A stretch of 64,000 nt of DNA from Euptelea pleiosperma (Eukaryota; Streptophyta; Magnoliopsida; Ranunculales; Eupteleaceae), in assembly GCA_035048495.1 (NCBI GenBank), contig CM068541.1, forward strand, positions 8,439,929 through 8,503,928, written 5' to 3'. The notes under the pieces are model-generated. The model did no database searches. It had not been told where the DNA came from and saw only the letters and a program-made list of their open reading frames with translations. This document shows, piece by piece, positions 24,340-36,317 of the stretch. The position numbers and the translations under genes are program-made. Numbering within the stretch: position 1 is the first letter of the stretch; each line of letters begins with the position of its first letter.

Positions 24340-25007
24340 TAGTGATAACTTTGACGACGTCGTCCGACTATAGTTTGAGCCGTATGCCACAGTATTAGAG
24401 ATCACTGACCGTATGGATGTTTAGCTCATCCCTAAGTGGACATATATACTAAAAATCAGCTTGATTAATGATTTCTAACCTTTGGATCAGATAATAGTAG
24501 TGTCCAACTACATTGGTCCAACACCAATAAAGTCGTGACCATGCCAACTGGAGGAACCTCCTTTCTTTTGCATGCTTTGCTTTTAAAATAGGGTCGGGCT
24601 CAGGGATCAATGATGTTGGCCGTGGCTTCCGAGAAACCAACGGTAGTTATAAGTGCTGTGCTGCTAGTCATTGGATTTACTTTTTGCCAAAGCACAATCA
24701 AGGTTAGATTCAAACCGGAGAGCACTGGTGCAAAAAAGTTGGTCCCCCGAGCCTGACCCTTTCAAATAAGGGTTAGATTCCCTAAGTAGCCCTGGAACAC
24801 TTGTTCACTTTGAGAGATGAACCTTTAACCACCCCTCTGGATCTGGGTACCCCAAATAATGCTCAACATCCACGGTTAAAAATAACAATTAAGACTAATT
24901 CAACGGATAGACGTCACTGAATTTTGGTATGTAGGTCCACCGAGGGACGGGCCAAACATCCGTACAGTCAGTGGTCTCTCTGCGGACTCGGTCATCAAGT
25001 TCTACTC
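24340..25007. mobile_element. MITE family B, copy 3, interrupted
   Basis: The left end GTGATAACTTTGACGAC and right end ...CATCAAGTTCTACTC are diverged family-B termini, with both family-B cores present. It is split by an insertion at 24488-24833. Confidence 0.7.
24488..24833. mobile_element. Insertion within family B copy 3
   Basis: Flanked by CCTTTGGAT (24479-24487) and CCTCTGGAT (24834-24842), a 9-bp TSD with one mismatch. It contains a smaller foldback (AGGGTCGGGCTC / GAGCCTGACCCTT). Its termini are not clearly inverted repeats. Confidence 0.55.
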
Positions 25008-25036
25008 TGAAACATGTACAGGTTGGGAACGATATT

Positions 25037-25993
25037 TAGGGTGTCAATTTATACCTGATTAACCGAAACCTCTGATGAGACCACCCAAAATCGAAATAAG
25101 TAATAGGTTGTGGTTCTTAGTATGGTAGTATCTTGACCGAATTGGAACCAAACTGATAGGACTCGGGACCAACGTATATATTAGTGTTGAAGATGTCAAA
25201 ATGTACGGTATGTGATAACCAATGGGAGAACCAGATATATATCAATACCGGTCTAGGTTTACTTAAAAATCAGAATTGATAAGAACCAGAACCGTCATAC
25301 CTGAACATAATAAAATTCGGGAGTAAAACTTTGATGACAGGGCCCTGTCATTGAGGCCGATGACAGATGGCAATATGAGCCACGTGGCACACTCTTAGAG
25401 GACTCTGACCATATGGATGTTTGGCCAATCCCTAAATGGACCTACAAACCAAAAATCAACCAGAATAGTGATTTCTAGGCGTTGGATTGGAATTATTTTA
25501 ATGGGTTGATTTTAACCGTGGGAATTTGAGAATCATTGACCATTATTTTAGGAACAAAGATCCAAAGGTTCTAAATAACTATTCAACCTGATTTTTGGAC
25601 TATCAGAGTTCTCTAAGAGTGTGCCACGTGGCTCATATTACGCCTCGATGACAGGGCCCTGTCATCAAAGTTTTGCTCAAAATTCGGGTGCCTAGATACG
25701 TGAACAAGAACTGGTACGTTGACACCCTTAGCCATATCTCATATATCTAGGGGTTCTTAACGGTTCCGGTTCTGGTTCTCATAACTGATTGTAGTTCCAG
25801 TCGGTTCCGGTTCTGTGTATATCAGTCCCAATCTTGATAATATTATAATTTAAACACTATATTTATATCGGTTCCAGTTCCTATTGGTTCGGTTTCGGTT
25901 TAAATTCTTTTTTAGTGGGTTCCCAAAAATGTGGAACGGAACCGCTACCGGTTCCAATTCGATTTCGGATAAACAGGTAAAATTGACACCCTC
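25037..25993. mobile_element. hAT-like foldback element with nested MITE B4
   Basis: Ends TAGGGTGTCAATTT and AAATTGACACCCT are inverted, and the inner arms are rich in GGTTCCGGTTC / GAACCGGAACC-type sequence. No TSD is certain. MITE B copy 4 lies inside it. Confidence 0.6.
25321..25678. mobile_element. MITE family B, copy 4 (best-preserved)
   Basis: 358 bp with ends GAGTAAAACTTTGATGACAG and GTCATCAAAGTTTTGCTC and a perfect 9-bp TSD AAAATTCGG (25312-25320 and 25679-25687). It carries GCCACGTGGC in both arms. This copy defines the family as Mutator-like. Confidence 0.93.
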
Positions 25994-26122
25994 CCTAAGT
26001 TAGGGTTCTTGTGCCATCTGTGTAATTTTGAACCTTATCCAGGGGTGTAATAGAGAAAGGAGACAAATACAAAATAGAGGACGAAAAATAGGAAAAATCC
26101 GTTTTGCCTGATGGTCGAATAC

Positions 26123-26129
26123 TATAAAG
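26123..26129 (+). promoter_or_regulatory. TATA box of the unknown acidic gene
   Basis: TATAAAG about 1 kb before the ATG at 27153, followed by a purine-rich leader. A plausible leader intron runs from AAAG|GTAAAA at 26355 to TTTCTGCAG|A at 26456. This is inferred from splice-site match only. Confidence 0.4.
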
Positions 26130-27152
26130 GGAAATGAGAAAAGAAGAGTGCAGAAAGCGCGAAACCAATTTCTCGAGCGAAAGAAGAGAGGTACGGGTAA
26201 AAGGCGGGGGTCGAAGAGCGTATCGCTGAGGCGGTTTCGCTCCTTTTCGCGTGGCGTGTGAGCAAAGCTCAATAATCATCATTCAACAACAAAAAAACCA
26301 CCGCCACTTCAAGAGAAAGCCCAGACAGAGAGAGAAAGAGAGCGCGCGAAAAAGGTAAAAAGAAACGCACGAAATAGAGAAGATTTGAATTAAAATAATG
26401 AAAATCATTACATCTGCTTTCAACTTGATCTTTGATCTCCTTTTTTCTTTCTGCAGATCGTGTTTTGAATTCTCTTATTATTTCGATTGTTTTCGTTTGA
26501 TTTCGGAGATCTGTTTAGAGTTCTCTCTGTAACTGAATGTTTTTGCAGGTTTCATTGAAGGTTTATGATTGATTTTCCGGATCTTTTGTTTAGTAGCGAT
26601 TTTCGTGAATTATTTTTAAAACATTTCGGTTGGTTATTTATGGCTCTGTAGTCTGTATTGGTTCCGAAGATTTTCAAGGATTGCAGACGTAACTCAAGCT
26701 CTTTTAGTTCATTTCTCGAGCATGCGTGCAGCTTATCATTTTTTCGATAGTTTAATCACTCTTTGAACTTTTTCTATTTTTTGAGATTTTTTCAGAGATT
26801 TCAATCGAACTCCTGCTTTTTCAAATTCTGTTTTCCTCTTTAAGGATTTTGGAGAATCGGATTCCGTTCGATCTCTCAATTGTCGTTTCTCAAGCTCAAC
26901 CATGTATTCAAGTTCTTTCACGTTTACGATTCTCGCTTGGTTGAGCACATGTTCCTCTGTTTAAACTCTCTCTAGAACCACACAAGTTCTAGACGCTTTT
27001 CTCTCTAAATTTCCAGATCTCTCCTTTTGATCGTGCACCAAGTTAACGAGTTTAATCTCTAATTTCTGTACTTTCTCGAGCTTATCTTTTTTTTTTTTTT
27101 ACTTTGAAAAATCTAATAACCTCATTTTGATCTCTTTCGATAGAAATTAGAA

Positions 27153-27578
27153 ATGGAACGAGAGAACAAGAAAAGAGGAAGAGAAGAAGATAAGAGAGAT
27201 TCAGAGAAGAACGCAAAGAAGCAAAAATCTATCTGCTTCGACGACGGCAATACCCTCGAAATATCTGATTCGTTTCGGCCTCTCGGAGTCTTTGACTTCC
27301 CATGGATGAAAGAAAATCCGGTCAGCGAATCAGACGACTGGAAATTCGACGACGTGTTTTCGTCATCTCTAATCGACGTTTCCTCGGCCACCACCGCCAT
27401 CAATTTTTCTAAAGAGGAATTGTGTGAGACTCCGGAATTGATTGAGTTTCCCGACGAGAAATTCGAAGATGAGTCATGGCCGTCGCAAGGAGATGATATG
27501 GACGGTGTTGATTGCATTTGGAGTTCTGTGCTAAATCAACCGCTTTCCACCGAGTCACGTAAGGTTTATTTCGTGTGA
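27153..27578 (+). CDS. Unrecognised 141-residue acidic protein with basic N terminus
   Basis: I do not recognise this protein. The ATG follows an in-frame TAG at 27141, so the start is firm. Residues 1-27 are rich in Lys, Arg and Glu with a possible nuclear localisation signal (KKRGREEDKRD ... KNAKKQK). The rest is acidic with regularly placed Trp, Phe and Leu (FDFPWMKE, DDWKFDDVFSSSL, DDMDGVDCIWSSVLNQPL), a pattern seen in short nuclear activator-like or adaptor proteins. The frame ends at TGA after KVYFV. A good donor (CAC|GTAAGG, 27559) lies just before, so the last residues may be replaced by a downstream exon I cannot locate. The purine-rich leader, TATA box and clean frame support a real gene. 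Confidence 0.65.
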   Translation: MERENKKRGREEDKRDSEKNAKKQKSICFDDGNTLEISDSFRPLGVFDFPWMKENPVSESDDWKFDDVFSSSLIDVSSATTAINFSKEELCETPELIEFPDEKFEDESWPSQGDDMDGVDCIWSSVLNQPLSTESRKVYFV

Positions 27579-27926
27579 GTAGCTCTGAAATTAGATAACG
27601 AGTGAATATATTTTCTTGTCTAATTCGATTATCTTTCGAATTCTTTTTTTGGTTAAAAAAGAAGAAGCGTCCGATGCGATTTTGTTTTTGATACATCTTG
27701 ATACTCATTAGAGGATGGATACGGTATATCTATGGCTGTTACATTATCTTGTGTGGGTTAATACACACCATATACTTTCAATCAACACCATCAATCCAAT
27801 TCATAACATTTTTGGAATTTTTGATGATGCTTAACAAAAATCAAGTAGGATGAGCATCAAAAAGATATGTTTAGAACGAGTTGATAGTCCCTGGGACATT
27901 TCACAATTGCATGATCTTAAAAAAGA

Positions 27927-28128
27927 GACGGGATATTGGCACCCGTGTTTTCACTCAATAAACCCCAAAAATCACTCTCCCTCCTTTTTCACTCATCACA
28001 CCCATAATAATAATAAATAAAAAACTCAAAAAAAAAAAAATAATGAGAAGAAGAAGAATAAGAGGAAGAGGAGGATGACGCCACCGCCACTACCACCACA
28101 GCAGGTACGTCTCTCCTTCTCTCTCTCT

Positions 28129-28168
<40 letters not shown>

Positions 28169-28440
28169 CCTCTCCCTCTCGATTTTGGGATTGGCATCCC
28201 CTGAGGCCGAGTGTGGGATGCCGAGTGTAGAATGCTACACTCAGCCGGGCTGTCGAGTGTGGCATTTCACACTCGGCCTCAGGGGCTGCCGAGAGAGAGA
28301 GAGAGATGTATCTGCCGTGGCCTCCTCTTCCTTCTTCTGTTTCACTTCTTCCCTGTAATTTTTTTTCTTTTTGTTTTTGGTGGATGAGTGTGTTGAGTGA
28401 TGGGTTTACTGAGCGAAAACGCGGGTGCCAATATCCCGTC
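27927..28440. mobile_element. MITE family P with CT/GA microsatellite and inner palindrome
   Basis: Inverted ends GACGGGATATTGGCACCCG and CGGGTGCCAATATCCCGTC (19 bp, matching), extending further inside with a few differences. The centre holds a CT repeat and an independent palindrome at 28196-28287 (CCCCTGAGGCCGAGTGTG / CACACTCGGCCTCAGGGG). Left halves of related elements lie at about 53470 and 60965. Confidence 0.85.
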
Positions 28441-28453
28441 CCTATAGAAAAAA

Positions 28454-28772
28454 GTATTTTAGTAACACCCCCTAAAATTTGAATGTAATTTGTAATACCC
28501 CCTTATACTTTAAAACTTTAGGATTACCCCCTTGACCTAGTTTAACTATCATTTGACTAACGTTAAAATGTGACATGCGTCATCCGGCTTTTATTTTTAT
28601 TTTTTGGAAGGACCATAATATTGGAATTACAATGCTAACGAAGTGTGATTCAAGTCCGTTATAACTGAAGTCAACCACTGTTAAATTAGGTCAAGGGGGT
28701 AATCCTAAAGTTTAAAAGTATATGGGGGTATTGCAAATTACTTTCAAATTTCAGGGGTTGTTACTAAAATAC
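28454..28772. mobile_element. MITE family R
   Basis: Inverted ends GTATTTTAGTAACACCCCCT and GGGGTTGTTACTAAAATAC, arms with AAACTTTAGGATTACCCCC and its mirror. It starts 13 bp after family P ends. Confidence 0.75.
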
Positions 28773-28857
28773 CCAAAAAAAAACAAAGAGACTAGCTTGG
28801 TAGCATATATTTTTTTATTTTTATGTAAAGATATTCATATATTATATTAGATAGGAT

Positions 28858-29240
28858 CATGGTTTCAAAAATGGCCGTTAAAACAGTTTTAACTGCCGTT
28901 TAAATGGTAACGCCCCAAGCCCCCATTTCCGTTTAAACACGTTTTATCGGTTTTGAATAAAACAGCCATTTTTTTGGTTTTAACGGCCGTTTAATTCCGT
29001 TAAAATCTGTTTAATTTTCGTTAAAATCCGTTAAATTCCATTTTTTTTTTATTTTTAAATTTCAAAATTTGAATTTCAGTGCCATTTTTTCTGCTTTTTC
29101 AGTTAAAATCCGTTAAAATCTGTTTAATTCTGTTAAATTCTATTTTTTTCCATTTTTGCCCCTGGCCGTTTCAATCCGTTTTAACGGCTGTTTAAACGGT
29201 AATGCCCCAGTCCGTTTAAAACGGCCTCCTTTAAACCTTG
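28858..29240. mobile_element. hAT-like MITE family M, copy 1
   Basis: 383 bp with ends CATGGTTTCAAAA and TTTAAACCTTG and a perfect 8-bp TSD GATAGGAT (28850-28857 and 29241-29248). The interior is packed with GTTTAAAC and GTTAAAAC motifs. Confidence 0.92.
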
Positions 29241-29251
29241 GATAGGATAAG

Positions 29252-29462
29252 CATGGTTTTAAAAAAAACGGCCGGTATAGCAAAAATAACAGCCGGAATC
29301 CCCAACATAACCCGAAACCAAAAATAGGCTTAGCGTTATAACAAAAATAAAGGCCATTATTTTGGAAAAAGAAAGCTTTATTTTGCTGTTATTAAGGTTA
29401 TTTTGAAAAAAATAAAAAAGACCATTTTTAATTCAGATGTGGCTGATATGACCTGTTATAAC
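29252..29462. mobile_element. Family M fragment
   Basis: Begins CATGGTTTTAAAA and carries GTTATAAC-type motifs, but stops at MITE B copy 5. Confidence 0.6.
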
Positions 29463-29850
29463 GAGTAAACCTTCGCTCACGCCTGAGTGTGAGCGAAGCC
29501 GATCACAGCCCACAGTACGAGCCACGTGGCACACTCTAGTGGACGCTGACCGTATGGGTGTTTGGCCAATCACTAGGTGGACCTACAAACCAAAAATGAA
29601 CCTGATCAGTGGTTTCTAAGTGTTGGATTGAAGTTATTTTCCTGGGTTGATTTTAACCTTATGAATTTGAGCATTATTTGGGTGCTAAGATCAAAAGGTT
29701 GCAAATCACTAATCAGGTTGATTTTTGATTTGCATGTCCAGCTAGTGATTGGCCAAACATCCATATGGTCAGCGCCCTCTAATAGTGCCACGTGGCTCAT
29801 ACTGTGCTGTGATCGGCCTCACTAACACCGGGGTGTGAGCAAAGGTTTTC
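29463..29850. mobile_element. MITE family B, copy 5 (variant ends)
   Basis: Ends GAGTAAACCTTCGCTCAC and GTGAGCAAAGGTTTTC. Flanks TGTTATAAC and CGTTGCAAC match at 6 of 9 positions with only transitions, a possible aged 9-bp TSD. GCCACGTGG occurs in both arms. Confidence 0.7.
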
Positions 29851-29929
29851 CGTTGCAACCTTTAGGACAAGTACATAATATGTTCTTTCCATATGCAATA
29901 TGGCCTAATCTCGACCGTACTCAAAAGAA

Positions 29930-30700
29930 GAAAAAACAAAATTGAATGGATCAAGGATGAAAAAGGTACCCAACTCTATAGATGATCGATTGGAAAAGCC
30001 TTTATCCATTATTTCTCCGAACTTTTCTCCGACACACCTCAGGGAAATTTTGATCAACTTGAAACAATCATAACCCCATCGGTCTCTTTTGCAAAAAATG
30101 ACTTTCTTACTCGTCCTGTCACCATGGAGGAGGTGTAGGAGGCAGTTTTTCAACTAGGACCTTATAAAGCCCCTGGCCCATATGGTTTTACAGCCTATTT
30201 TTACCAAACTTATTGGGAGTCGGTAAAAGAGGATATTTTCAGCTAGTCAGAAATTTCATGGAAAACAACAATTATATTCGTGTTATCAATCCTACCAACA
30301 TAGCACTGATTCCAAGAAAAAGAAGGCCCAATCAAAATCATTGACTACCAGCCAATCAGCTTGTGTAATGTTAGTTACAAGATCATCTCAAAGATCTTGA
30401 CAACTAGATTCAAATCTATTCTCAATCCTCTTTTCTCTCCATATACACCAAGCAACTTTCATTCCAAGCATACTTATATTAATTAGCTAATACGATTCTT
30501 GCCCAAGAAGTCATGCAAGCTATCACGAGGAAAAGCCTCTTCTCTGGAGACCCCCAAGCACTCATTAATTATTTAAAGATTAATATTGATCCAGCTTGGA
30601 CCGACTCAAAGAAACTTGTAGGTTTGGGGCAATGTGTGTTGGCATGAAGAATTGGAGTGCGTGCCCACTCAGCAGAAGAAGCTGAAGCTCTAGCGATTCA
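29930..30700 (+). pseudogene. LINE (L1-type) RT and RNase H relic
   Basis: Translated pieces show the RT N-terminal signature (GPYKAPGPYGFTAYFYQTYW, matching the plant LINE KAPGPDG motif) near 30157-30215, the IPRKR...DYQPIS region, and after a deletion an RNase H piece (SAEEAEALAIHS) near 30668. Stops and frameshifts throughout; dead. Confidence 0.8.
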
Positions 30701-31121
30701 CAGTTAAATTTACTATTCACTTTGTATTTACAAGTCTCTATGAAACAACTTCTATATATAACTTTGATTCTAATATTGTTGTTTTCCAACATGAAACTAA
30801 AGTTTTTTCTCAATATTTACTCACTTGCAAACATTACAAGTAAGGTAGTTTGGAGTCAAATTTTCATTCACCTATAAATGGTCTTAGTTAAATAATATAA
30901 CCACATTATTCTCTATAACAAGGAGATGAAAAATCAACATAGATCAGCTTCAAAAGATAAGTGGACCCCACTTTTATTTATACCCAAAGTGACCACGTTA
31001 GTCACTTTTTCAAGTTTTTCAACCCGGATTTTCCAACATGAAGTACTTGCTTACAAAAAAAATGTTCAAGTGGGAATGAATATAATTGGTATAATAACAA
31101 CCAAGTCAAGAACTTAATAAC

Positions 31122-31332
31122 ATGGGCCTGTTTGATTGCCAATTTCCCTTGTTTAATAGCCATTTTAAAATGAGAATATTCTCGGGAAAACGAGATTTTC
31201 CCATCCAAGCTTGGAATTGACATTTCCATTCCACATAGGTGAGACTTTGTTTCCACGACAATCCACCCTTATTTTCTCACATAATTGAAAATTGCATTTT
31301 TTCTCGGGTGCAATCAAACAGCCCAATCAGAT
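31122..31332. mobile_element. MITE family S, copy 1
   Basis: Ends GGGCCTGTTTGATTGCCAAT and TGCAATCAAACAGCCC are inverted. A related element with GCGTGTTTGATTGCC / AATCAAACACG ends is at 59757-60064. Confidence 0.65.
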
Positions 31333-31922
31333 ATATTTTCCCATGAAATTTTCCATGGGAATTTTTTTTTTCTCTGTGTGGTCAGATACGCTCTAAAGCT
31401 ATTTACGATACCGCACCTGCTTGAGCATGGCCAAAAAAATTAATTTATATCAGTATTGTAGTCGGACTACTGAAAGTGACGCGCGAAATGCTACCAGCAA
31501 TTATTCAATATTTGGTAACGTGGGGGAAAAGCGGAATGCGACAGTCGAAATAAATATAAGAGTTGAGAGGGGCAAGTGCTCAAAGCTTGTCCATTAGAAG
31601 GTTCGATGACGAGGTGCACCATGAAAGACCAACTCACAGGATTCACTAGGAGAGAGAGAAGGGTTGTACCAGGCGCTCTACTTAGAAATTCTGTTGTCTC
31701 CGATGTCAAAGATATAGAGTCGCTTCTAGATTGGATTACCTGTTTCCAAAGATTCACTTTTCTTCTCCTTGTTTTTTCTTTTTCCTGTACAATTTCCCGC
31801 AAAGTCCTACCCATCAAAGGAAAGTAAGAATTGGGGTTGCACTGTTTGGCTCATTTTGTTGTCTAAACCCAATAATAACGTCTAACCTTGTCCGAATTTT
31901 TGTCTCGTGTATTAACTGTTAG
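31333..31922. other. Unassigned stretch
   Basis: Overlapping frames on both strands at 31491-31827 are open for 83-108 codons, but neither has recognisable motifs. It could be a gene fragment; I cannot say of what. Confidence 0.3.
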
Positions 31923-32320
31923 CAAGGTTTAAAAGGGGCCGTTATAACGGTATAACGGACTGGGGGTGTTACCATTTTTTCAGTTATAACGAAAATAACG
32001 CTTAGGGGCAAAAATGGATAAAAAAAAATAACGGAAAAAAAATGGCGCCAGAATTCAAATTTTGAATTTTGAAATTTGAATTTCAGATTTTCAAAAATGG
32101 AAAAATGGAAGATAACAGAAATAACGACCATTTTTTTCCTCAAAATTTTCAAAAAAATAAGGGTCGTTATTTTCGTTATAACGGAAAGATAATGGCTGTT
32201 ATAACGAAAATAACGACAGTTATTTTCTAGGCGTTTTAATGGTACGTAACGTAACGGGGGAGCTCTGAATCTGTTATAACGGCCGTTATTTTCATTATAA
32301 CAGCCGTTTTTTAAAACATG
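31923..32320. mobile_element. hAT-like MITE family M, copy 2 (GTTATAAC subfamily)
   Basis: Ends CAAGGTTTAAAA and TTTTAAAACATG; flanks ACTGTTAG and GTTGTTAG (6 of 8, both mismatches transitions). The interior repeats GTTATAACGG and its complement. Confidence 0.8.
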
Positions 32321-32839
32321 GTTGTTAGACCACCATATATACATTTTTCCATTTAATCCACACTTATAAAGAAAGTTTTTTTTATAGAAAACAACTCTAC
32401 CGGATTTTACAAAACTTTATTTGTAGAATGGTCATTCTTTATTTTGAAAATCGAATACTTAATAGAATAGACAAAGACATGTGTTTAGGTTTAATTTTTT
32501 AGTTAGCTCAAATAATACATCTAATATAGATCAAGAATGCATGCATTACCATAATGCGACTACCGTCTGGTCCTCGATCTGGGGCCCAGGGAGTCCATGG
32601 ACCCACTTATATAAGATGGAAGAATAAGAATCATTGGAGGTTGGACATAGTTGGAACCAAGAATGGGACTACAGTCTGGCCCCGAGCTAGCTAGGGACAC
32701 CATTCATTGGTTCCTTATTGGGAGAAGAGGAAAAACGGAGATGATCTAGTTTTTGAAAGTAAATCGGGATGTCTTTGTTTAGTCTTTTTATAAGAGATGC
32801 CAGGGATAAAAACTGACATCGCATGCCACAAATTGAATT
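32321..32839. other. Unassigned AT-rich stretch
   Basis: No coding or repeat structure recognised. A short AAT-rich region runs to about 32540, and from 32570 onward there is a repeated 'GGACTACAGTCTGGCCCCGAGC'-like theme in two diverged pieces. Confidence 0.4.
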
Positions 32840-34925
32840 GGACAAACAATATCCACTCAAGAAGCAAAGACAGAGACATCTCATCCTAGAACGGTAGGAA
32901 GAGGTGGGAGAAGAAATAGAGAAGCTCATCACCGTCAGATTTATTCGTGAAGTGCAACATCTGACTTGGTTAGCAAAGATATTAGCGGTCCAAAGAAGAT
33001 TGGGAAAGTGAGGGTATGTTTTAACTTCACGAACTTGGATAAGGCATGTCTTAAGGATCCATACTCCCTTCCTCAAATAGATCAGATGGTGGAGGCGACA
33101 TCAAGATATGAAATGCTACCATTTATGTACGAGTACTCTGACTATAACCAGATCCTGTTATATGAACTAGATCAAGAGAAAATGACGTTCATCAGTAATA
33201 GAGGAGTATATTATTATAAAGTTATACTCTTTGGGCTTAAGAACGTGAGAACAACGTATCAACAGTTAGTTAACTGGATGTTCAACGATATGTTAAGCAC
33301 TACCATAGATGTCTACATTGACAACATGTTGGTGAAATGTCATACGCGAGAGCAACTACTCGAAGATCTCCAAAAGACCTTCGATCGATTGTGCAAGCAC
33401 AAGATGAAACTCAATCCTACGAAGTGCACCTTCACAGTGACTTCGAAAAGATTCCTTGGGTATATACTCACTAAAGGGGATAGAAGTTAACCTTGATTAG
33501 ATCAAGGCATTGATGAAGATGTTGTCATCCAAAAATAAGAAGGAAGTGTAGAAGCTGGCAGGTTTGCTGCCTTGAATTAGTTCATATCTTGAACTTCAGA
33601 CAAGTACAAGCCTTTGTTTTCTCTTTTGAAGAAGAACAAGCCTTCTCAGTACTAGACCTTGCAATGTGAACATGCTTTCTAGATGTTGAAGGAGTACTTG
33701 GGAAAGCCCCTCATCCTATCTAAATTGGAACCATATATTGAGGACCTTAGAGTTTACCAGGTAGCAACCGAGGAACCAATAAGTGCGGTACTATTTAGGA
33801 TGACCGAACTAGAAGAAATGCTAGTGTACTCCATGATCAAGACCCTAGTTGAAGCAAAAACACGATATTCAAAGATTAAGAAAAATGGCCTTAGCCTTGG
33901 TCTTAATTGCTTCTCGTAGATTGAAGCCGTACTTTGAAGAGAGAACGATTATGGTATTCACTGAGTACCCTCTAAGGAACATACTTGCCAAAATTGACTT
34001 GTCGGGATGAATAGCAAAATGGGCCATGAAAAGTTGAAAAAAGACATGTTCTTGTAAGCTTTATCGTGACTTTCTTGCAGGAGCCATCACCCAACTAGGG
34101 GCAATGAAGAAGAAGAGCTCCCCTTCAATCTCGAGAGGCTTTAGAGGAAGACGCGTCCCTAGAAGGGTGGAAATTGGTCGTTAATGGATCCTCCAACGAG
34201 AATGGCTCAGGCATTGGTAATTCCTGATAACAGTACCAGACCAAACCAAGATTAAGAAGTCAGTAGGGTTAGGATTCTGTGCCTCTAACAATGAAGCGAA
34301 ATAATAAGCAGTGATCTCAAGTCTCAGAATTGATAGAGACTTGGGGATAATGGAGCTAAACGTATGCAATAACTCTCAGTTGATTTGTAAACCAATGCGA
34401 ATAGATCTATCAAGCGAAAGACGGTCCCATGGAAACTTATCTATCTATACTATTATATAGTAAGAACTTGAGGGGCGATGACAAGGGCTTTAAATGACAT
34501 TTTTATAATTCTGAAAATATCCCTATGTTTTCTCTTTAATTTTCTTTAAATTTACAAAAAATTGTGAAAAAATAATACAAAATTAAATCTATTTGTAGAA
34601 AAGAATACTTATTTTCAAAAATTGTAAAAACGAATATACATAGCCGTTCGAATCGGCGTCAACTTTTTCAAAAGGTAATACCCAAAAAGCCCTTTAAGTA
34701 GCCGATTGAATTGGAGCCAAATTAGATTTAACGCCGATTCAATCGGCGCCAGAATGGATTTGGCTTTGATTCAATCGGCTATTCGACCGTTGCGCACATA
34801 CCCGACCGTTGCTCATAAACTTTTATATCGGAAAAGTTTTTCGTATCGTAATGTTGAAAAATTAATCAAATAAATTTTATATGTATTTATCAAATAATTG
34901 AAAAAAAAAATTATAAGGGTCTAAC

Positions 34926-35279
34926 CATGGTTTTAAAAACGGCCGTTTAAAAGGTAATGCCCCAAGCTTGTTTCCGTTAAAACTGTTTAAACACGTTTTA
35001 TCGATTTTGAAAAAAATGGCCCTTAAAATCGTTTAAACAGCCGTTTAATTTTTAAAAAAATTGTGAAAAAAGGCCGTTAAATCCGTTTAATTCCATTAAA
35101 TTTCATTTTTTTTTTTAAATTTTCAAATTTCAAAATTTGAATTTCAGCGCCACTTTTTCCGTTTTTTCCGTTAAAACCGTTAAAATCCGTTTAATTCCAT
35201 TTTTTCCCCTGACCATTTTAACGGCCGTTTAAACGGTAATGCCCCCAGTCCGTTTAACCGTTAACTCCTTTAAACCTTG
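34926..35279. mobile_element. hAT-like MITE family M, copy 3
   Basis: Ends CATGGTTTTAAAAACGG and CCTTTAAACCTTG; TSD GGTCTAAC / GGTTTAAC (7 of 8). Nested in the Helitron. The two Helitron flanks (34670-34800 and 35285-35420) share GGCGCC/GGAGCCAAA-type sequence. Confidence 0.88.
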
Positions 35280-35911
35280 GGTTTAACCATTTCAAACGGA
35301 GTCAAAATGAGTTTGGCTCCATTTGCAATGGCGCCAAATCAGATTTGACTCCGTTTGAAACGGAGCCAAATTCGTTTTGGTGCCGTTTCAATCGATGTCA
35401 AAATGGTGAGGGTAAAATCGGATTTAATCAAAAAAAGTTGTTTTTGGGGCCGAAGGAAATGGCGCCAACCCATTGACGCGGATAGAAACGGCTATGTGTA
35501 TTCGTTTTTACAATTTTTGGAAACGAGTATTCTTTTCTACAGATAGATTTAATTTTGTATTTTTTTTCACAATTTTCTGTTAAATTTATGCCTTTTATTT
35601 TTTTTTTCAAAAAACCTTCTTAAACACAAAAAAACCTTTGTCAAAGTAAAAATTTAAGAGGCATCACCTTGCTTTCCATTAAATGCAAGCCAAGAGTACT
35701 ATTTAAAAAAAGTACCAGGTGAATGCCACTAATCATTGGATGTTTTGTCTTTTTCTACTTCATAAATCTTAGCTTTTTTTATTTATTTATTTAAAAAACC
35801 CTCTTAAAGACAAAAAAATAAAAAAACAAAAAAACCTTTGTCGAAGTAAAAATTTAAGAGGCGTCACCTCTGCTTTCCATTAAATGGAAGCCAACAATAC
35901 TATTTAAAAAA

Positions 35912-36317
35912 GGAAAAAGATGTAACAAGGTATGCCTGAAACTGTTCATTTGCGGAAGCGGGATTTTTGGTAGTCACCGCTGCCATCTGGGCCTACTGAC
36001 TGCTTGGATGTTTATCCCACCCATTGGTGAATATACATACCAAAAATCAGTTTCATTGGTAATTTATAACTATTATATTTTAACACTTTTTAGCACCATT
36101 TAAGGCGTTCTTATAGCCGTTGAGTACAACAATTTTTTGAATACTAATACCAACGGCTAAAAATCATTAAACAAGCTGATTTTTTGTATGAATGTCTATT
36201 AAAGGGTGGGCTAAACATCCATGCGGTCAGTGGGCCCAGATGGCAGTGGTGACTACCAAAGATGCCGCTTCCGCAAATGAAAAGATCTCAGGTATACCTT
36301 GTTACATCACGACCCCC
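35912..36317. mobile_element. Mutator-like MITE family D, copy 1
   Basis: Ends GGAAAAAGATGTAACAAGG and CCTTGTTACATCACGACCCCC; perfect 9-bp TSD TTTAAAAAA (35903-35911 and 36318-36326). The arms contain GGATGTTTATCCCACCC and its mirror. Copies 2 and 3 are at 39216 and 50220. Confidence 0.88.

Noticed and set aside
26736..26948. 70-codon minus-strand frame opposite the leader
   Set aside because: It lies in the leader region of the gene at 27153 and arises from T-rich sequence.
31491..31817. 108-codon minus-strand frame as a gene
   Set aside because: No recognisable motif, a plus-strand frame overlaps it, and there is no supporting splice or promoter context.
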